51,529 bases of DNA, from the IMG/VR virus record IMGVR_UViG_3300042895_002727, positions 1 through 51,529 of that record; one strand, written 5' to 3'. The notes beneath the pieces were generated by a model. The model did not search any database. It saw nothing but the letters and a program-made list of their open reading frames with translations, and was not told where the DNA came from. This stretch comes from a virus. The position numbers were made by a program, and so were the translations under genes. The stretch's first letter is position 1; every line of letters starts with the position of its first letter. Below, piece by piece: positions 25,997 through 34,102 of this stretch.

Positions 25997-26747
25997 ATTT
26001 ATGAAGCGCTTGTACCACTTGCATATACCCAGAACTTCAGGAATGGGTATTTGCCACGCACTATGGAAAACATTTTACAATAATGGAATTGTTGATGTGT
26101 ATTTACCAGACGCACATGAATCACAGCTAATGTACGACGACGAAGGAATGAGAGACTTTCCTTTCATATCTGGACACTTTGCAAAAAATCCAATTGTTTA
26201 CAATAACGACGGCTTTGAAGTTTTCTCAATAGTCAGAGACCCAGTAGAGCATTTTGTGAGTATTGCGGCTTACGCATCAGTTGGCGCTGGTTTAAAAATG
26301 TCGAATGAATACATGGATGAGTTCATCTATGGGAACATGACACCCTTTGGGGTTAATGAGCTGTTTTCAAACTCTGGAAACATACAGTCAAAAATGTTGT
26401 TTTGCAGAATTGCATTTGTTGACAAGTCTCTTGTGTCGCTTAGTAATGACGATGTTCGGAATGATGAAAATATTGTTTTTATAGAAAATGACATGCCGGA
26501 CGAAGATGGGATAAAAGAGTTAATTGAATATATGAACTTGTTTTCGCTTCCTAAAAGATTAGAGGCAATTAGCTGGCTTGAGCAAAAATTAAAAAAATCA
26601 CATGGTTTTTCTTTGGATAAATCAATTTATAACACATTAAATTGTTCAAATAAAAATGGATTCAAACCAGATAAAAGCCACATAAAAGAAATAAAACGAC
26701 GTTCTGAGATAGACCAATATTTGTATGATTTGGTGCAGAAACGGTAA
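25986..26747 (+). CDS. Sulfotransferase-like protein, paralogue
   Basis: 253 aa from 25986; the ATG at 26001 (MKRLYHLHIPRTSG) is equally plausible and aligns better with the upstream paralogue. HIPRTSG is the PAPS loop with Arg replacing Lys. FPFISGHFAKNP matches the paralogue's IICGHFGRNP. FSIVRDPVEHFVSIAAYA is the 3'-phosphate motif. The Lys-to-Arg change in the loop could alter activity. Tandem duplication with the previous gene, overlapping by 11 bases. Confidence 0.68.
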   Translation: MHDKFMKRLYHLHIPRTSGMGICHALWKTFYNNGIVDVYLPDAHESQLMYDDEGMRDFPFISGHFAKNPIVYNNDGFEVFSIVRDPVEHFVSIAAYASVGAGLKMSNEYMDEFIYGNMTPFGVNELFSNSGNIQSKMLFCRIAFVDKSLVSLSNDDVRNDENIVFIENDMPDEDGIKELIEYMNLFSLPKRLEAISWLEQKLKKSHGFSLDKSIYNTLNCSNKNGFKPDKSHIKEIKRRSEIDQYLYDLVQKR

Positions 26748-26752
26748 TTTGG

Positions 26753-26758
26753 TAGTCT
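26753..26758 (+). promoter_or_regulatory. Possible leaderless -10 (TAGTCT)
   Basis: TAGTCT seven bases before the ATG at 26766; no ribosome site is present between them. Confidence 0.35.
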
Positions 26759-26765
26759 TGTTGAC

Positions 26766-27395
26766 ATGTCGGCAATTGAAAATTCACCATGGGAAATACC
26801 ACCGGGCCATTTTGGTAGCGGTCCAGAAAATATTCATATAATCGAAAATTTTATAGACCAAGAAGACCTAAACAAAATACAAAATTTTTGCCCAACTATA
26901 AACGAGTGGAACAATGAAGCAGAAAGCGTTTACTCGGAAGATGGAACATGTTTGTACAACGCTGATTATTGGAATGATAGACAGTGCAGCAGCGAAATCA
27001 TTCTTAGACTAAATCCTGATGTCCATAAAATAATAGATAAATATATACATAAAATGAAGAACACAATTGAAAATATTTTCAATGTACAGGTATCAGTCCG
27101 ACCACCCGTGATAATGAAGTGGCGACCCGGGATAGAGCAACGCCCGCATGCAGACAAACAGCTCAATGATGGAAGACCAAACGCTTTTGTAAATTACGAT
27201 ATAAACTCGTTATTTTATTACAACGATGATTTTGACGGTGGCGAACTTTATTATCCGCAACACGAAATCAGCGTTAAACCAAGACCAGGTTTAGCAGTAA
27301 TACACCCAGGAGATGTTAATTATTTGCATGGTGTGACCATGATTGAAAAAGGCTACAGGTATACAACGCCATCTTTTTATACTGTGGAGAAGTGA
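26766..27395 (+). CDS. 2OG-Fe(II) oxygenase, prolyl-hydroxylase-like (group B)
   Basis: 209 aa. Iron triad His128, Asp130 (RPHADKQ) and His188 (YLHGV), with Arg198 ten residues on (GYRYTTPSF). MKWRPGIEQRPHAD aligns with KWHPGERQDLHAD of the enzyme at 24643, showing these two are paralogues. YYNDDFDGGELYYP is the strand after the HxD. Stop and next start abut (TGA-GTG). Confidence 0.88.
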   Translation: MSAIENSPWEIPPGHFGSGPENIHIIENFIDQEDLNKIQNFCPTINEWNNEAESVYSEDGTCLYNADYWNDRQCSSEIILRLNPDVHKIIDKYIHKMKNTIENIFNVQVSVRPPVIMKWRPGIEQRPHADKQLNDGRPNAFVNYDINSLFYYNDDFDGGELYYPQHEISVKPRPGLAVIHPGDVNYLHGVTMIEKGYRYTTPSFYTVEK

Positions 27396-27929
27396 GTGAA
27401 AATATTCTATGAATTTAATTTTATTTCCGAGAAAGAACGCTCGTTAATTATTGAATTTGTAAATAAATATCCAGAAGTTGAAAATCACGCAAAAGACGAT
27501 GATTGCGTAAGGTATTACAGTAGTGATTATATTTTGTGTTTAGACGATTTTGTCTACGGTATTCTTTTTTCTATTTCCGAAAGGGTGCGAATTGCTGCTG
27601 AGGAAATGTTCGGTTTGAGTCTTGATTCCTGTGTGCCAAATTTGTTCAAAACGGAGGTCGGCCACAAACCGGAAGAGCATGCAGACAATGTCAACATGGA
27701 TGGCTCCCACAAGGATGGCTGTTCAAATTTTGTTGTTTCTTCGATTGTTTACTTTAATGATGATTTTTTAGGAGGAGAACTAGTTTTTCCAAAATTATCT
27801 ATTTCATACAAACCAATTGCTCGTAGCTGCGTGCTTTTCCCAAGCGGAATCGATTATTCGCACTATGTGGATAATGTAAAAAACGGCTATCGCTTGGTGT
27901 TGCCGCTCTGGTTTGAGGGTGTAGGATGA
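27396..27929 (+). CDS. 2OG-Fe(II) oxygenase, short group B member
   Basis: 177 aa from a GTG directly after the previous TGA, with GGAGAAG in the upstream coding end. Triad His95, Asp97 (EEHADNV) and His156 (DYSHYV), with Arg166 (GYRLVLPLW). YFNDDFLGGELVFP is the conserved strand. Shorter than its neighbours at the N-terminus but with a full catalytic core. Confidence 0.85.
   Translation: MKIFYEFNFISEKERSLIIEFVNKYPEVENHAKDDDCVRYYSSDYILCLDDFVYGILFSISERVRIAAEEMFGLSLDSCVPNLFKTEVGHKPEEHADNVNMDGSHKDGCSNFVVSSIVYFNDDFLGGELVFPKLSISYKPIARSCVLFPSGIDYSHYVDNVKNGYRLVLPLWFEGVG
27922..27927 (+). promoter_or_regulatory. Possible -10 (TAGGAT) or ribosome site
   Basis: TAGGAT six bases before the ATG at 27934 fits the leaderless pattern, but the AGGA inside it is also a usable Shine-Dalgarno at seven bases, so its role is ambiguous. 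Confidence 0.25.
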
Positions 27930-27933
27930 TTTC

Positions 27934-28668
27934 ATGAAAAACATTGAAGTAGAATATGTTGGCGACCCCAAAGCAGGTTTTCTAGTTTACAGAAATGTGC
28001 TTAGCGAGGATTTGAGAATCCCAGAGCGCCTCGAGGCGACTGTTGGGGGAAGCAGTACGCCACCATACTCATGGATGCAGGCGCTGGTTGGCGATGGTGA
28101 AGTAATGAAGGACTACAGAGATTGCGTGGACTGTAAAATAAGTCCAACACATCTTGAAAATTGTCCATCAGAATTTTCTGAATTAATAAATATATACAAC
28201 GATACCGTATATGGATTAACAGCCTGCCTTCAAGATTACGAAGCAAGATACAACTTGCGCATGGATTTTATGGAGGCAATTAATTATGTTAGATACAGGG
28301 AGGGGCAGCACTTCAGCATACACGCTGACCATGGTTTTTCTTACATATGCACAGTGTCTTCGGTTATGTATTTAAATGACGATTACGAGGGTGGAGAATT
28401 ATGGTTCCCATACCTTGACATAAAGTTCAAACCAACTTATGGCGACATAGTGATGTTCCCATCTACATACATTTATGCTCATGCATCTCTGCCTGTAACG
28501 AGGGGTACCAAATACGCAGCAGTTACAATGTTTGACTACAATGACAGATTCCATAAAATGTGGAAAGGTTACGGCAAAGACCTTGACGGGGAAAAAGCAA
28601 CATACGATAAGTCAAATGTTTTTTCAACATCTAGCGACATTGGGGAAAGGTTTATTTTTAAAAAATGA
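27934..28668 (+). CDS. Prolyl 4-hydroxylase-like 2OG oxygenase (group A, Lys type)
   Basis: 244 aa. Triad His130, Asp132 (SIHADHGF) and His183 (YAHASL). The 2-oxoglutarate residue, ten after the distal His, is Lys193 (GTKYAAV) rather than Arg. Authentic collagen-type and algal prolyl 4-hydroxylases have the same H-x9-K arrangement. Group A hallmarks are YRDCVDCK at ~61-68 and YLNDDYEGGELWFP. A ~45-residue C-terminal extension is unique to this copy. ATGA overlap with the DUF6065 gene that follows. Paralogues at 40038 and 41535 have the same type of partner. Confidence 0.88.
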   Translation: MKNIEVEYVGDPKAGFLVYRNVLSEDLRIPERLEATVGGSSTPPYSWMQALVGDGEVMKDYRDCVDCKISPTHLENCPSEFSELINIYNDTVYGLTACLQDYEARYNLRMDFMEAINYVRYREGQHFSIHADHGFSYICTVSSVMYLNDDYEGGELWFPYLDIKFKPTYGDIVMFPSTYIYAHASLPVTRGTKYAAVTMFDYNDRFHKMWKGYGKDLDGEKATYDKSNVFSTSSDIGERFIFKK

Positions 28669-29366
28669 CAAAGTTATTCCTTAAAAAAATGCACTCGAAA
28701 CCACCTGTTATAGAACAGTCTCGTATTAAAAGAGACTGGATGGATAACACCTACAATAAACACGCTTATCAGTGCCTGCCAATGACTGTTGCAAACGTCT
28801 ACGGATGGGAATTGCAAATGGAGGAAGACCTTGTTGTCCAGTGGGATGGAGGAAATACTCCTCCCGTTATTCTTTCTGGCGAGATATCTTCATCCGGTCG
28901 CGTTCAGGCTACATCTTCAATAATAGGAATGATTTCCATCCATATGGGGTGGGTCATTAATACTGAAGAAGGTTACAACACGTGGTTTTCAGGCTCTCCA
29001 AACTATTTTGTAGATGGAGCAATACCGCTCACTGCGACAATACCCAGCTACTGGTGGCCGGATGAATCTCAAATGAACTGGAAAATAACAAAAATTGGAG
29101 AGCCTGTAGTTTTTGAAGCAGGAAGTCCATTTTGTTTTTTTAATATTTACGATAATTCAATTCTGGAAAACACCGAAGTTATTGTTTCAAATTTCTGGGA
29201 CGATGCCGAGCTGGTGGATTCTAGAATGAAATATGGTGAACTCAAGGCGCGAAATGGTATTGAAAAACCATGGACTTGGACCAAAGGGATTCGTACAGGT
29301 CTTGACGCTGACGATAATCGGATAGGGCCGACATTCACTGGTCTGCCGAAATTGGCCAATCCGTAG
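28665..29366 (+). CDS. DUF6065-type protein
   Basis: 233 aa. IKRDWMDNTYNKHAYQCLPMTVAN and GWELQMEEDLVVQWDGG match the opening of the DUF6065 family found in phages and bacteria; function unknown. The homologous protein at 42197-42901 shares VKRDWMDETSGNHAYRCFPVTQAN. Overlaps the group-A hydroxylase by four bases. A beta-sandwich or cupin-like fold is likely from the strand pattern. The repeated pairing suggests it recognises or presents the hydroxylase substrate, which is inference. Confidence 0.7.
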   Translation: MTKLFLKKMHSKPPVIEQSRIKRDWMDNTYNKHAYQCLPMTVANVYGWELQMEEDLVVQWDGGNTPPVILSGEISSSGRVQATSSIIGMISIHMGWVINTEEGYNTWFSGSPNYFVDGAIPLTATIPSYWWPDESQMNWKITKIGEPVVFEAGSPFCFFNIYDNSILENTEVIVSNFWDDAELVDSRMKYGELKARNGIEKPWTWTKGIRTGLDADDNRIGPTFTGLPKLANP

Positions 29367-29411
29367 TGTAGAATATGGGTACTTGTCCAACGTACGGATT
29401 ACGGAGCAGCC

Positions 29412-29648
29412 ATGAAATTTGAATCTTCTTTTACAACTCAGGAAAAAAAGCTTGTTTATCAGCGCACCCTGAAGGACATTGAGAGACAGCTTATGGAGAG
29501 ACTGCTCCAAGAAGGTTTCGACCCAGACACGTTTGATGATGTCAACTTCACCCCAGGTATGGACTCAAACGGCATTATTCATGGCCACAAATTGATTGCT
29601 GATTTTATCTCAAAGATTAACAACATCAAGTTAAGAATTGCTGAGTAA
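29412..29648 (+). CDS. Small helical protein, unknown
   Basis: 78 aa with GGAG upstream. Helical charged N-terminus (TTQEKKLVYQRTLKDIERQLMERLLQ) and a short acidic loop (DPDTFDDV). No family recognised. First of four small tandem genes. Confidence 0.5.
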   Translation: MKFESSFTTQEKKLVYQRTLKDIERQLMERLLQEGFDPDTFDDVNFTPGMDSNGIIHGHKLIADFISKINNIKLRIAE

Positions 29649-29651
29649 GCT
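29646..29651 (+). promoter_or_regulatory. Possible leaderless -10 (TAAGCT)
   Basis: TAAGCT begins on the upstream gene's TAA stop and is followed by six bases and the ATG at 29658; no Shine-Dalgarno. Confidence 0.35.
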
Positions 29652-29657
29652 TCCAAC

Positions 29658-29891
29658 ATGGCACTAACACCAGAACAATTGGCAAAGGCCAAGGCTGAAG
29701 CAATTCAGATACTCGAATACTCAATATACACGCTTGCTTTTGTTCTTGGTGTGGAAGATGATGACCTAGAGGCTGGTATGGAAAACCCAGTTGACCTTTC
29801 GGTAAACGAAAACACTGCATTGCTTGCACAGTACGATGCATACGAATGTTTGAAACTTCAATTGGCGGCGCTGGCAAGACTCCGGGATTAG
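29658..29891 (+). CDS. Small helical protein, unknown
   Basis: 77 aa, predicted as two long helices (TPEQLAKAKAEAIQILEYSIYTLAFVL and NTALLAQYDAYECLKLQLAAL) separated by an acidic loop. No known family. Confidence 0.5.
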   Translation: MALTPEQLAKAKAEAIQILEYSIYTLAFVLGVEDDDLEAGMENPVDLSVNENTALLAQYDAYECLKLQLAALARLRD

Positions 29892-29900
29892 TGGGCGGTT

Positions 29901-30209
29901 ATGAAAATAGCTCCAAAAATACCACGGAAGATTTCAATAGTCGAAATTGCACTAAATTCTGGGAGGTATGAAATATGCCCAGATATGGACCCGGATTATC
30001 CATTCATCCAAGAACCAATGCAAAACCCGAATAGGGATAGCCAAGTTCCTCGCTGGAATCCAGCGCTTTTATCCTTTGAACTCCCAGATGGAGCTGCCTT
30101 TTTTTGCGACCTACTCCAGTCAAATGACCCACAGAGAAAATGGGAAGAAACAGAACCTGGAGACTTCACCCGTAACGAATTAGTGGAGGAAATAGCAAAT
30201 GAGAACTAG
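29901..30209 (+). CDS. Small protein, unknown
   Basis: 102 aa. Opens ISIVEIALNSGRYEICPDMDPDYPFI and ends in a charged helix (NELVEEIANEN). Contains no metal or nucleotide motif I can name. Overlaps the next gene by 11 bases. Confidence 0.5.
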   Translation: MKIAPKIPRKISIVEIALNSGRYEICPDMDPDYPFIQEPMQNPNRDSQVPRWNPALLSFELPDGAAFFCDLLQSNDPQRKWEETEPGDFTRNELVEEIANEN

Positions 30210-30519
30210 GGAAAGTGGCGGAGCAAACTTGTACGACGCCGAAAAAGACGCCAAAAGAAATGAACAAAAACTTGCGGTCATATGTTTTATTACAGACCAA
30301 GACCCAAGCGACATTGATTCAATGAGGATTGATTACGCAGCTGTAAAAATACGCCAGCTCTGGAAGTACAGCAGTGACATTAGGGGAGGCGCAAGCGCTG
30401 ATTATACGTCTAATTCAATACCAAGATTTTTGGCAAAAATAAATGTAAAGATGACAAGTATTGCACGAGAGGCATACTGGAACTACAAGTTGGCAAAGGC
30501 GTCTGAAAATGGACAATAG
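30199..30519 (+). CDS. Small charged protein, unknown
   Basis: 106 aa, Lys/Asp/Arg-rich helix at the N-terminus (YDAEKDAKRNEQKL). FITDQDPSDIDSMRIDYAA and a helical end (TSIAREAYWNYKLAKA) follow. Overlaps the methyltransferase-like gene. Confidence 0.5.
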   Translation: MRTRESGGANLYDAEKDAKRNEQKLAVICFITDQDPSDIDSMRIDYAAVKIRQLWKYSSDIRGGASADYTSNSIPRFLAKINVKMTSIAREAYWNYKLAKASENGQ

Positions 30520-31270
30520 GTGGCTACGTACTGCAATGGTTACGCATCTGTTGAGTAATACTCCCATGCAGCGTGTTCTGGGGACGGAATCATCCTGGGA
30601 AGATATAACTAACGAGGTCTTTGAGTCAGCGCAAAAAGCAATTGATTGGCGAGCATCCTTGAACTTGAATATGTCAATCGCATCCAGGGGTACTTCGGAG
30701 GGGGTTTGGTATATGGATTTGCTCCTAAACCCACAGACTGGGTGGAGAGAGATAATGGCAAACATGCATAACTCGGTTGAGTTGTTTATGTCTGTCAAGA
30801 ATCCAGAAAAAATACTGTTTTTTAGTCCGGATTTGTGGAGTTCGCAATTCATAGAATTCTCTAAGAGAAAAAACATCAGCATAAATTTTGTTAACAATCA
30901 ATCTCTTTATAATTTTGAAACTTTTCTACGTGACCACTCCATGAGTATCGGTTCGGAAAGCCTTAGAGATACAAGTTATGGCGTTGTCGAGCCAGACGAG
31001 ATAGGCGACGGAGAGGCTTCCGGTTTTGACCTAATTCAAGTTATGGGCTGGGATGTTGCTTACGATATAGAGTTGCTTGAAAAATGCATTGGCTCCCTGT
31101 CTTCTGGCGGTGTGCTGCTGATAAACTCAACAAACAATTCCGGGAAGATTTACAGAGACGATTACAACCTGCACCCACTAAGTGATTTACACGAAGTGCT
31201 AAAGTTTTCAAATGGAAGCACATTTCACAACTCTGAAAGTTACGGATACACGGCTTTCGTTAAGGACTAA
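30509..31270 (+). CDS. Methyltransferase-like Rossmann protein
   Basis: 253 aa from the ATG at 30509 (MDNRWLRTAMV), which overlaps the previous stop. The second half has the shape of a class I methyltransferase C-terminal part: FDLIQVMGWDVAYDIELLEKCIGSLSSGGVLLINSTNNSG. Glycine motif I is not clear and the N-terminal half is divergent, so activity is uncertain. An O-methyltransferase for a small substrate is one option. Adjacent to the AspH-like gene, separated by one base. Confidence 0.45.
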   Translation: MDNRWLRTAMVTHLLSNTPMQRVLGTESSWEDITNEVFESAQKAIDWRASLNLNMSIASRGTSEGVWYMDLLLNPQTGWREIMANMHNSVELFMSVKNPEKILFFSPDLWSSQFIEFSKRKNISINFVNNQSLYNFETFLRDHSMSIGSESLRDTSYGVVEPDEIGDGEASGFDLIQVMGWDVAYDIELLEKCIGSLSSGGVLLINSTNNSGKIYRDDYNLHPLSDLHEVLKFSNGSTFHNSESYGYTAFVKD

Positions 31271-31271
31271 A

Positions 31272-31967
31272 ATGTCAATGGAGCCAGCATTCTGGGATGA
31301 TATTATTAGGGAAATCCCCGTATGCGTGGAGATTGAAAAAAATTGGCTCTCTATAAAAGACGAATTTAATTCCTATATGGAACATAGCCACCCATTCCCA
31401 ACCAGGGGTGGCGGCAACACTCTTGCGTCGCCAAAGCTCAAGATAAAATCAAACGAAAAAGAAGAAGAAGAAGAAATAGACCTTTATTCAGGGGTGTGGG
31501 ATGTTTGTTTTGCTGGGACAAGACCAAGCGCAGATAGCAGGCAGTGGGGAAATACCGAACTGCTGGGTAGCGTGGTTAAGTGGAAGACAAAAAAAGACCT
31601 AGAGGCACATCTTGATTACTCAAGTTCTTATTTTAAGACATTTAATTCAATAGTCTCAGAGTTTGCAGATGATGGACAGTGTTCTGGCGGAATGTTCAGC
31701 ATAGTGAAACCAGGGGCAATAATTAATCCACACAATGGTTCTGACAAAATAATGAGATGTCACTTATGCATTGTAAACGATAAACAATGCAAAATTACCG
31801 TTGGAAATGAGACCAGGACATGGGATGAGGGGAAAATTCTTGCGTTCAAGGATGGCCCGCCATACAGGCACTCTGTAATACACGAAGGAACAAATGACAG
31901 GGTGGTTTTAATATTTGATTTTGACCTAGAGTATCTACGCGATACGGTTGGTAGTGGGTACCTGTGA
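31272..31967 (+). CDS. Aspartyl/asparaginyl beta-hydroxylase-like oxygenase
   Basis: 231 aa from the ATG at 31272 after AAGGA. Strong match to the AspH catalytic domain: INPHNGSDKIMRCHLCIV (His154, Arg162), GNETRTWDEGKILAF and YRHSVIHEG (His200), then DRVVLIFDFD (Arg210). AspH enzymes bind Fe(II) with two His and no carboxylate, as here, and hydroxylate Asp/Asn in EGF-like or similar domains using 2-oxoglutarate. Residues ~62-71 are a run of acidic amino acids. Distinct lineage from the P4H-like neighbours. The stop overlaps the desaturase start (GTGA). Confidence 0.85.
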   Translation: MSMEPAFWDDIIREIPVCVEIEKNWLSIKDEFNSYMEHSHPFPTRGGGNTLASPKLKIKSNEKEEEEEIDLYSGVWDVCFAGTRPSADSRQWGNTELLGSVVKWKTKKDLEAHLDYSSSYFKTFNSIVSEFADDGQCSGGMFSIVKPGAIINPHNGSDKIMRCHLCIVNDKQCKITVGNETRTWDEGKILAFKDGPPYRHSVIHEGTNDRVVLIFDFDLEYLRDTVGSGYL

Positions 31968-32788
31968 ACCAACTGTACCCAGACAAAACAAACGACGGAA
32001 TAAGGTGGCCGATAATTTTTTTCTGGATTTCTCTTATGTTCTCCTACGTGTTGGTTGCGTTAGTTTCCATTGTTGGGCATTTCCCACTGTTTATCGCCAC
32101 ATTAATAAACACGGTAATTTGTTACTACCTATTTGTGGTAATGCACGAGGCAATACACGGGAACGTAAACGGTGGAATAAAAAAGTTTAAATTTTTGAAT
32201 AAGTTAGTTGGTCATTCTAGTTCCGTGTTTTTGGGTTTGCCGTTTTTGGGTTACGGCAAATTACATATCGCGCATCATAGGTACGCAAATTCAAAATTGG
32301 ACCCTGATAGTAGTTGTTCGGATGGTGCTATTTCAATAATTGAATTCCCAACAAAAAGATTGTACGAAAAAGTAGTTGTTTGTTTTCCAGGTGGCATTAA
32401 GCTTTTAAAAAAAACGTTAGGCAGAAGAGAGGCGATATTTGCGTATTTAATGTATAAAGATAAGGCTCAAGTTAATTTTTACAGAGCAACTTTCGTCTTA
32501 TTTCTTTCGTCGTATATGTTTGGGAAACTGATGGAATTTACGTTCATATGGCTTTTCCCAACCTTTATTTTTCCGTATCTAGTGTTCGTTTTCTTATCGT
32601 GGTTCCCACACATAAGCTATTCGTACGTTTCTGGGAAAACAACAGAGGCAGAGAACCAAAATTTTACTGCAAAAAATAATAAATTTGTTTTTGGATTCAT
32701 ATTTACCGGACTACACCATAAGCACCTTAACCACCACCTAAAGCCAAGCGTACCATTTTACAAATTGAATAAAGTTAAAAATATATGA
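31964..32788 (+). CDS. Membrane fatty-acid-desaturase/hydroxylase-like protein
   Basis: 274 aa from GTG. All three histidine boxes of membrane di-iron desaturases/hydroxylases are present: HEAIH at 61-65, HIAHH at 101-105, and HHKHLNHH at 251-258. Hydrophobic stretches at ~15-60, ~88-98 and ~178-212 fit four transmembrane spans with the boxes cytoplasmic. It would introduce a double bond or hydroxyl into a lipid or terpenoid (beta-carotene-hydroxylase-like is possible). AT-rich relative to neighbours, suggesting transfer. The stop overlaps the next start. Host lipid remodelling during infection is inferred. Confidence 0.8.
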   Translation: MNQLYPDKTNDGIRWPIIFFWISLMFSYVLVALVSIVGHFPLFIATLINTVICYYLFVVMHEAIHGNVNGGIKKFKFLNKLVGHSSSVFLGLPFLGYGKLHIAHHRYANSKLDPDSSCSDGAISIIEFPTKRLYEKVVVCFPGGIKLLKKTLGRREAIFAYLMYKDKAQVNFYRATFVLFLSSYMFGKLMEFTFIWLFPTFIFPYLVFVFLSWFPHISYSYVSGKTTEAENQNFTAKNNKFVFGFIFTGLHHKHLNHHLKPSVPFYKLNKVKNI

Positions 32789-33456
32789 AAATTTACGATG
32801 ACGCCATAGATGAGACTGTTTATTCAGCAATCATCCAGGATGCATCATTTTTCCCTGGTCCAATGACAGCTGATTCACGCATTGCTAGCGAGCTCAACTC
32901 TTATCATGATGAAAAATCCAGCTGCTATGCACCTTATATGTTTTGGCATGGTTGGTGGTCTTCTTCGGCCAACACACTTAGGAAGCAAGTCATTAGGGAG
33001 ATATGGGAAACCAATCTACCAATGCCGATAAGTGAAGTTCTTGGATTTGAGTACTGGACAAGAACATTTGGGGCTGGACAGTTTCTTGGACCCCATGTTG
33101 ATGAAGACACTTTTCTTTATCAGGATAAAAAAATATACAACGGGCCTGAAGTTGGGTGTGTCTATTACGGCCCATCAAAAGAAAAAGTGGTTGGTGGGTT
33201 TCTTGAGCTTTTTGAATCAAAGCTTGTCTTTGGTGAGCACAATGCGCTTGAATGGGAAAATTTGAAAAAACATATTGACCCGATTGAGATGCGAGAGCGA
33301 ATTGCCTTTAGAGAAAATCGATTGGTTATATTTGATGCAGGTCGGGTTGTGCATCAAACTAGCCCTTGTTTGTATGGGGTTAGAAATGTAATGGTTGTCA
33401 ATGTGTGGCTGAAATCAAACCCACCAGTAGATATGTCCAACTTTGTATATGAGTAA
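32785..33456 (+). CDS. 2OG-Fe(II) oxygenase, divergent
   Basis: 223 aa. His104-Val-Asp106 (GPHVDED), His190 (VVHQTSP) and Arg200 (YGVRNVMVVNVW), spaced like the others. A ~45-residue insertion between strand IV and the distal His (YGPSKEKVVGGFLELF...) distinguishes it. N-terminus MKIYDDAIDETVYSAII. Not closely related to groups A-C in this window. Confidence 0.8.
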   Translation: MKIYDDAIDETVYSAIIQDASFFPGPMTADSRIASELNSYHDEKSSCYAPYMFWHGWWSSSANTLRKQVIREIWETNLPMPISEVLGFEYWTRTFGAGQFLGPHVDEDTFLYQDKKIYNGPEVGCVYYGPSKEKVVGGFLELFESKLVFGEHNALEWENLKKHIDPIEMRERIAFRENRLVIFDAGRVVHQTSPCLYGVRNVMVVNVWLKSNPPVDMSNFVYE

Positions 33457-34093
33457 AATAAATACTATTCCTTTAATAAATCAAAACATATTTACATCGC
33501 AGCTTTTGGACATAGACAATGAACAGATTGTGTCCGATATAAACTTATACGGTTTTCCAGTTAATGCAGATTGCGAAGAATATGGCTCAGTAAGTCGTGG
33601 TTTTGTGCAGTATGAAGATACAGTTGTTCCAGTAACACCTGAATTCACAAAACTTGAAAAATTAATTGTTCAAATTGTTGACGAAGTAACAAATCGTAAA
33701 TACAAAATTGATGAAATATGGGCGATAAAATTAATGCCTGGGCAGAGTGTGATAGCTCACAGTCATTACAAAAACCATCACACACACCCTGGTGACTATT
33801 TTTCTATTGCTTACTACCCATCTGCCCCACTTGATTCTGCGGATTTAATTTTTTCAGCGCACTGGTGTGGTTATATGCACAACACTATTTCTGTTAAGCC
33901 GCAAGATGGACTGTTGATTATTTTTAACTCATTTATTACCCACATGACAGCACGGCAAATGATTGAAAGTCCAAGGATTGTTGTAAGCATGAATCTTAGC
34001 CCAATTGAACCCAGAGTAAACCCAAATGCAGATTGGGGAATATACACGGATAGACCAATCATAGAATCTCCGGTGGTTAAAAAAACTGACTAA
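33449..34093 (+). CDS. 2OG-Fe(II) oxygenase-like (TIGR02466-type)
   Basis: 214 aa from the ATG at 33449. A cupin-like core with IAHSHYKNHHTHPGDYFSIAYYP, SAHWCGYMHNTISV and DGLLIIFNSFITHMT (His165), then SPRIVVSMNL (Arg176), follows the TIGR02466 family. The histidine-rich loop (104-113) makes the exact iron ligands uncertain, and a canonical H-x-D is not obvious. Possible substrate hydroxylase, or a degenerate member. Confidence 0.6.
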   Translation: MSKINTIPLINQNIFTSQLLDIDNEQIVSDINLYGFPVNADCEEYGSVSRGFVQYEDTVVPVTPEFTKLEKLIVQIVDEVTNRKYKIDEIWAIKLMPGQSVIAHSHYKNHHTHPGDYFSIAYYPSAPLDSADLIFSAHWCGYMHNTISVKPQDGLLIIFNSFITHMTARQMIESPRIVVSMNLSPIEPRVNPNADWGIYTDRPIIESPVVKKTD

Positions 34094-34096
34094 CAT
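34091..34096 (+). promoter_or_regulatory. Probable leaderless -10 (TAACAT)
   Basis: TAACAT, overlapping the upstream TAA stop, six bases before the ATG at 34103; same hexamer and spacing as at 1095-1107. Confidence 0.45.
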
Positions 34097-34102
34097 ACTG
34101 AC

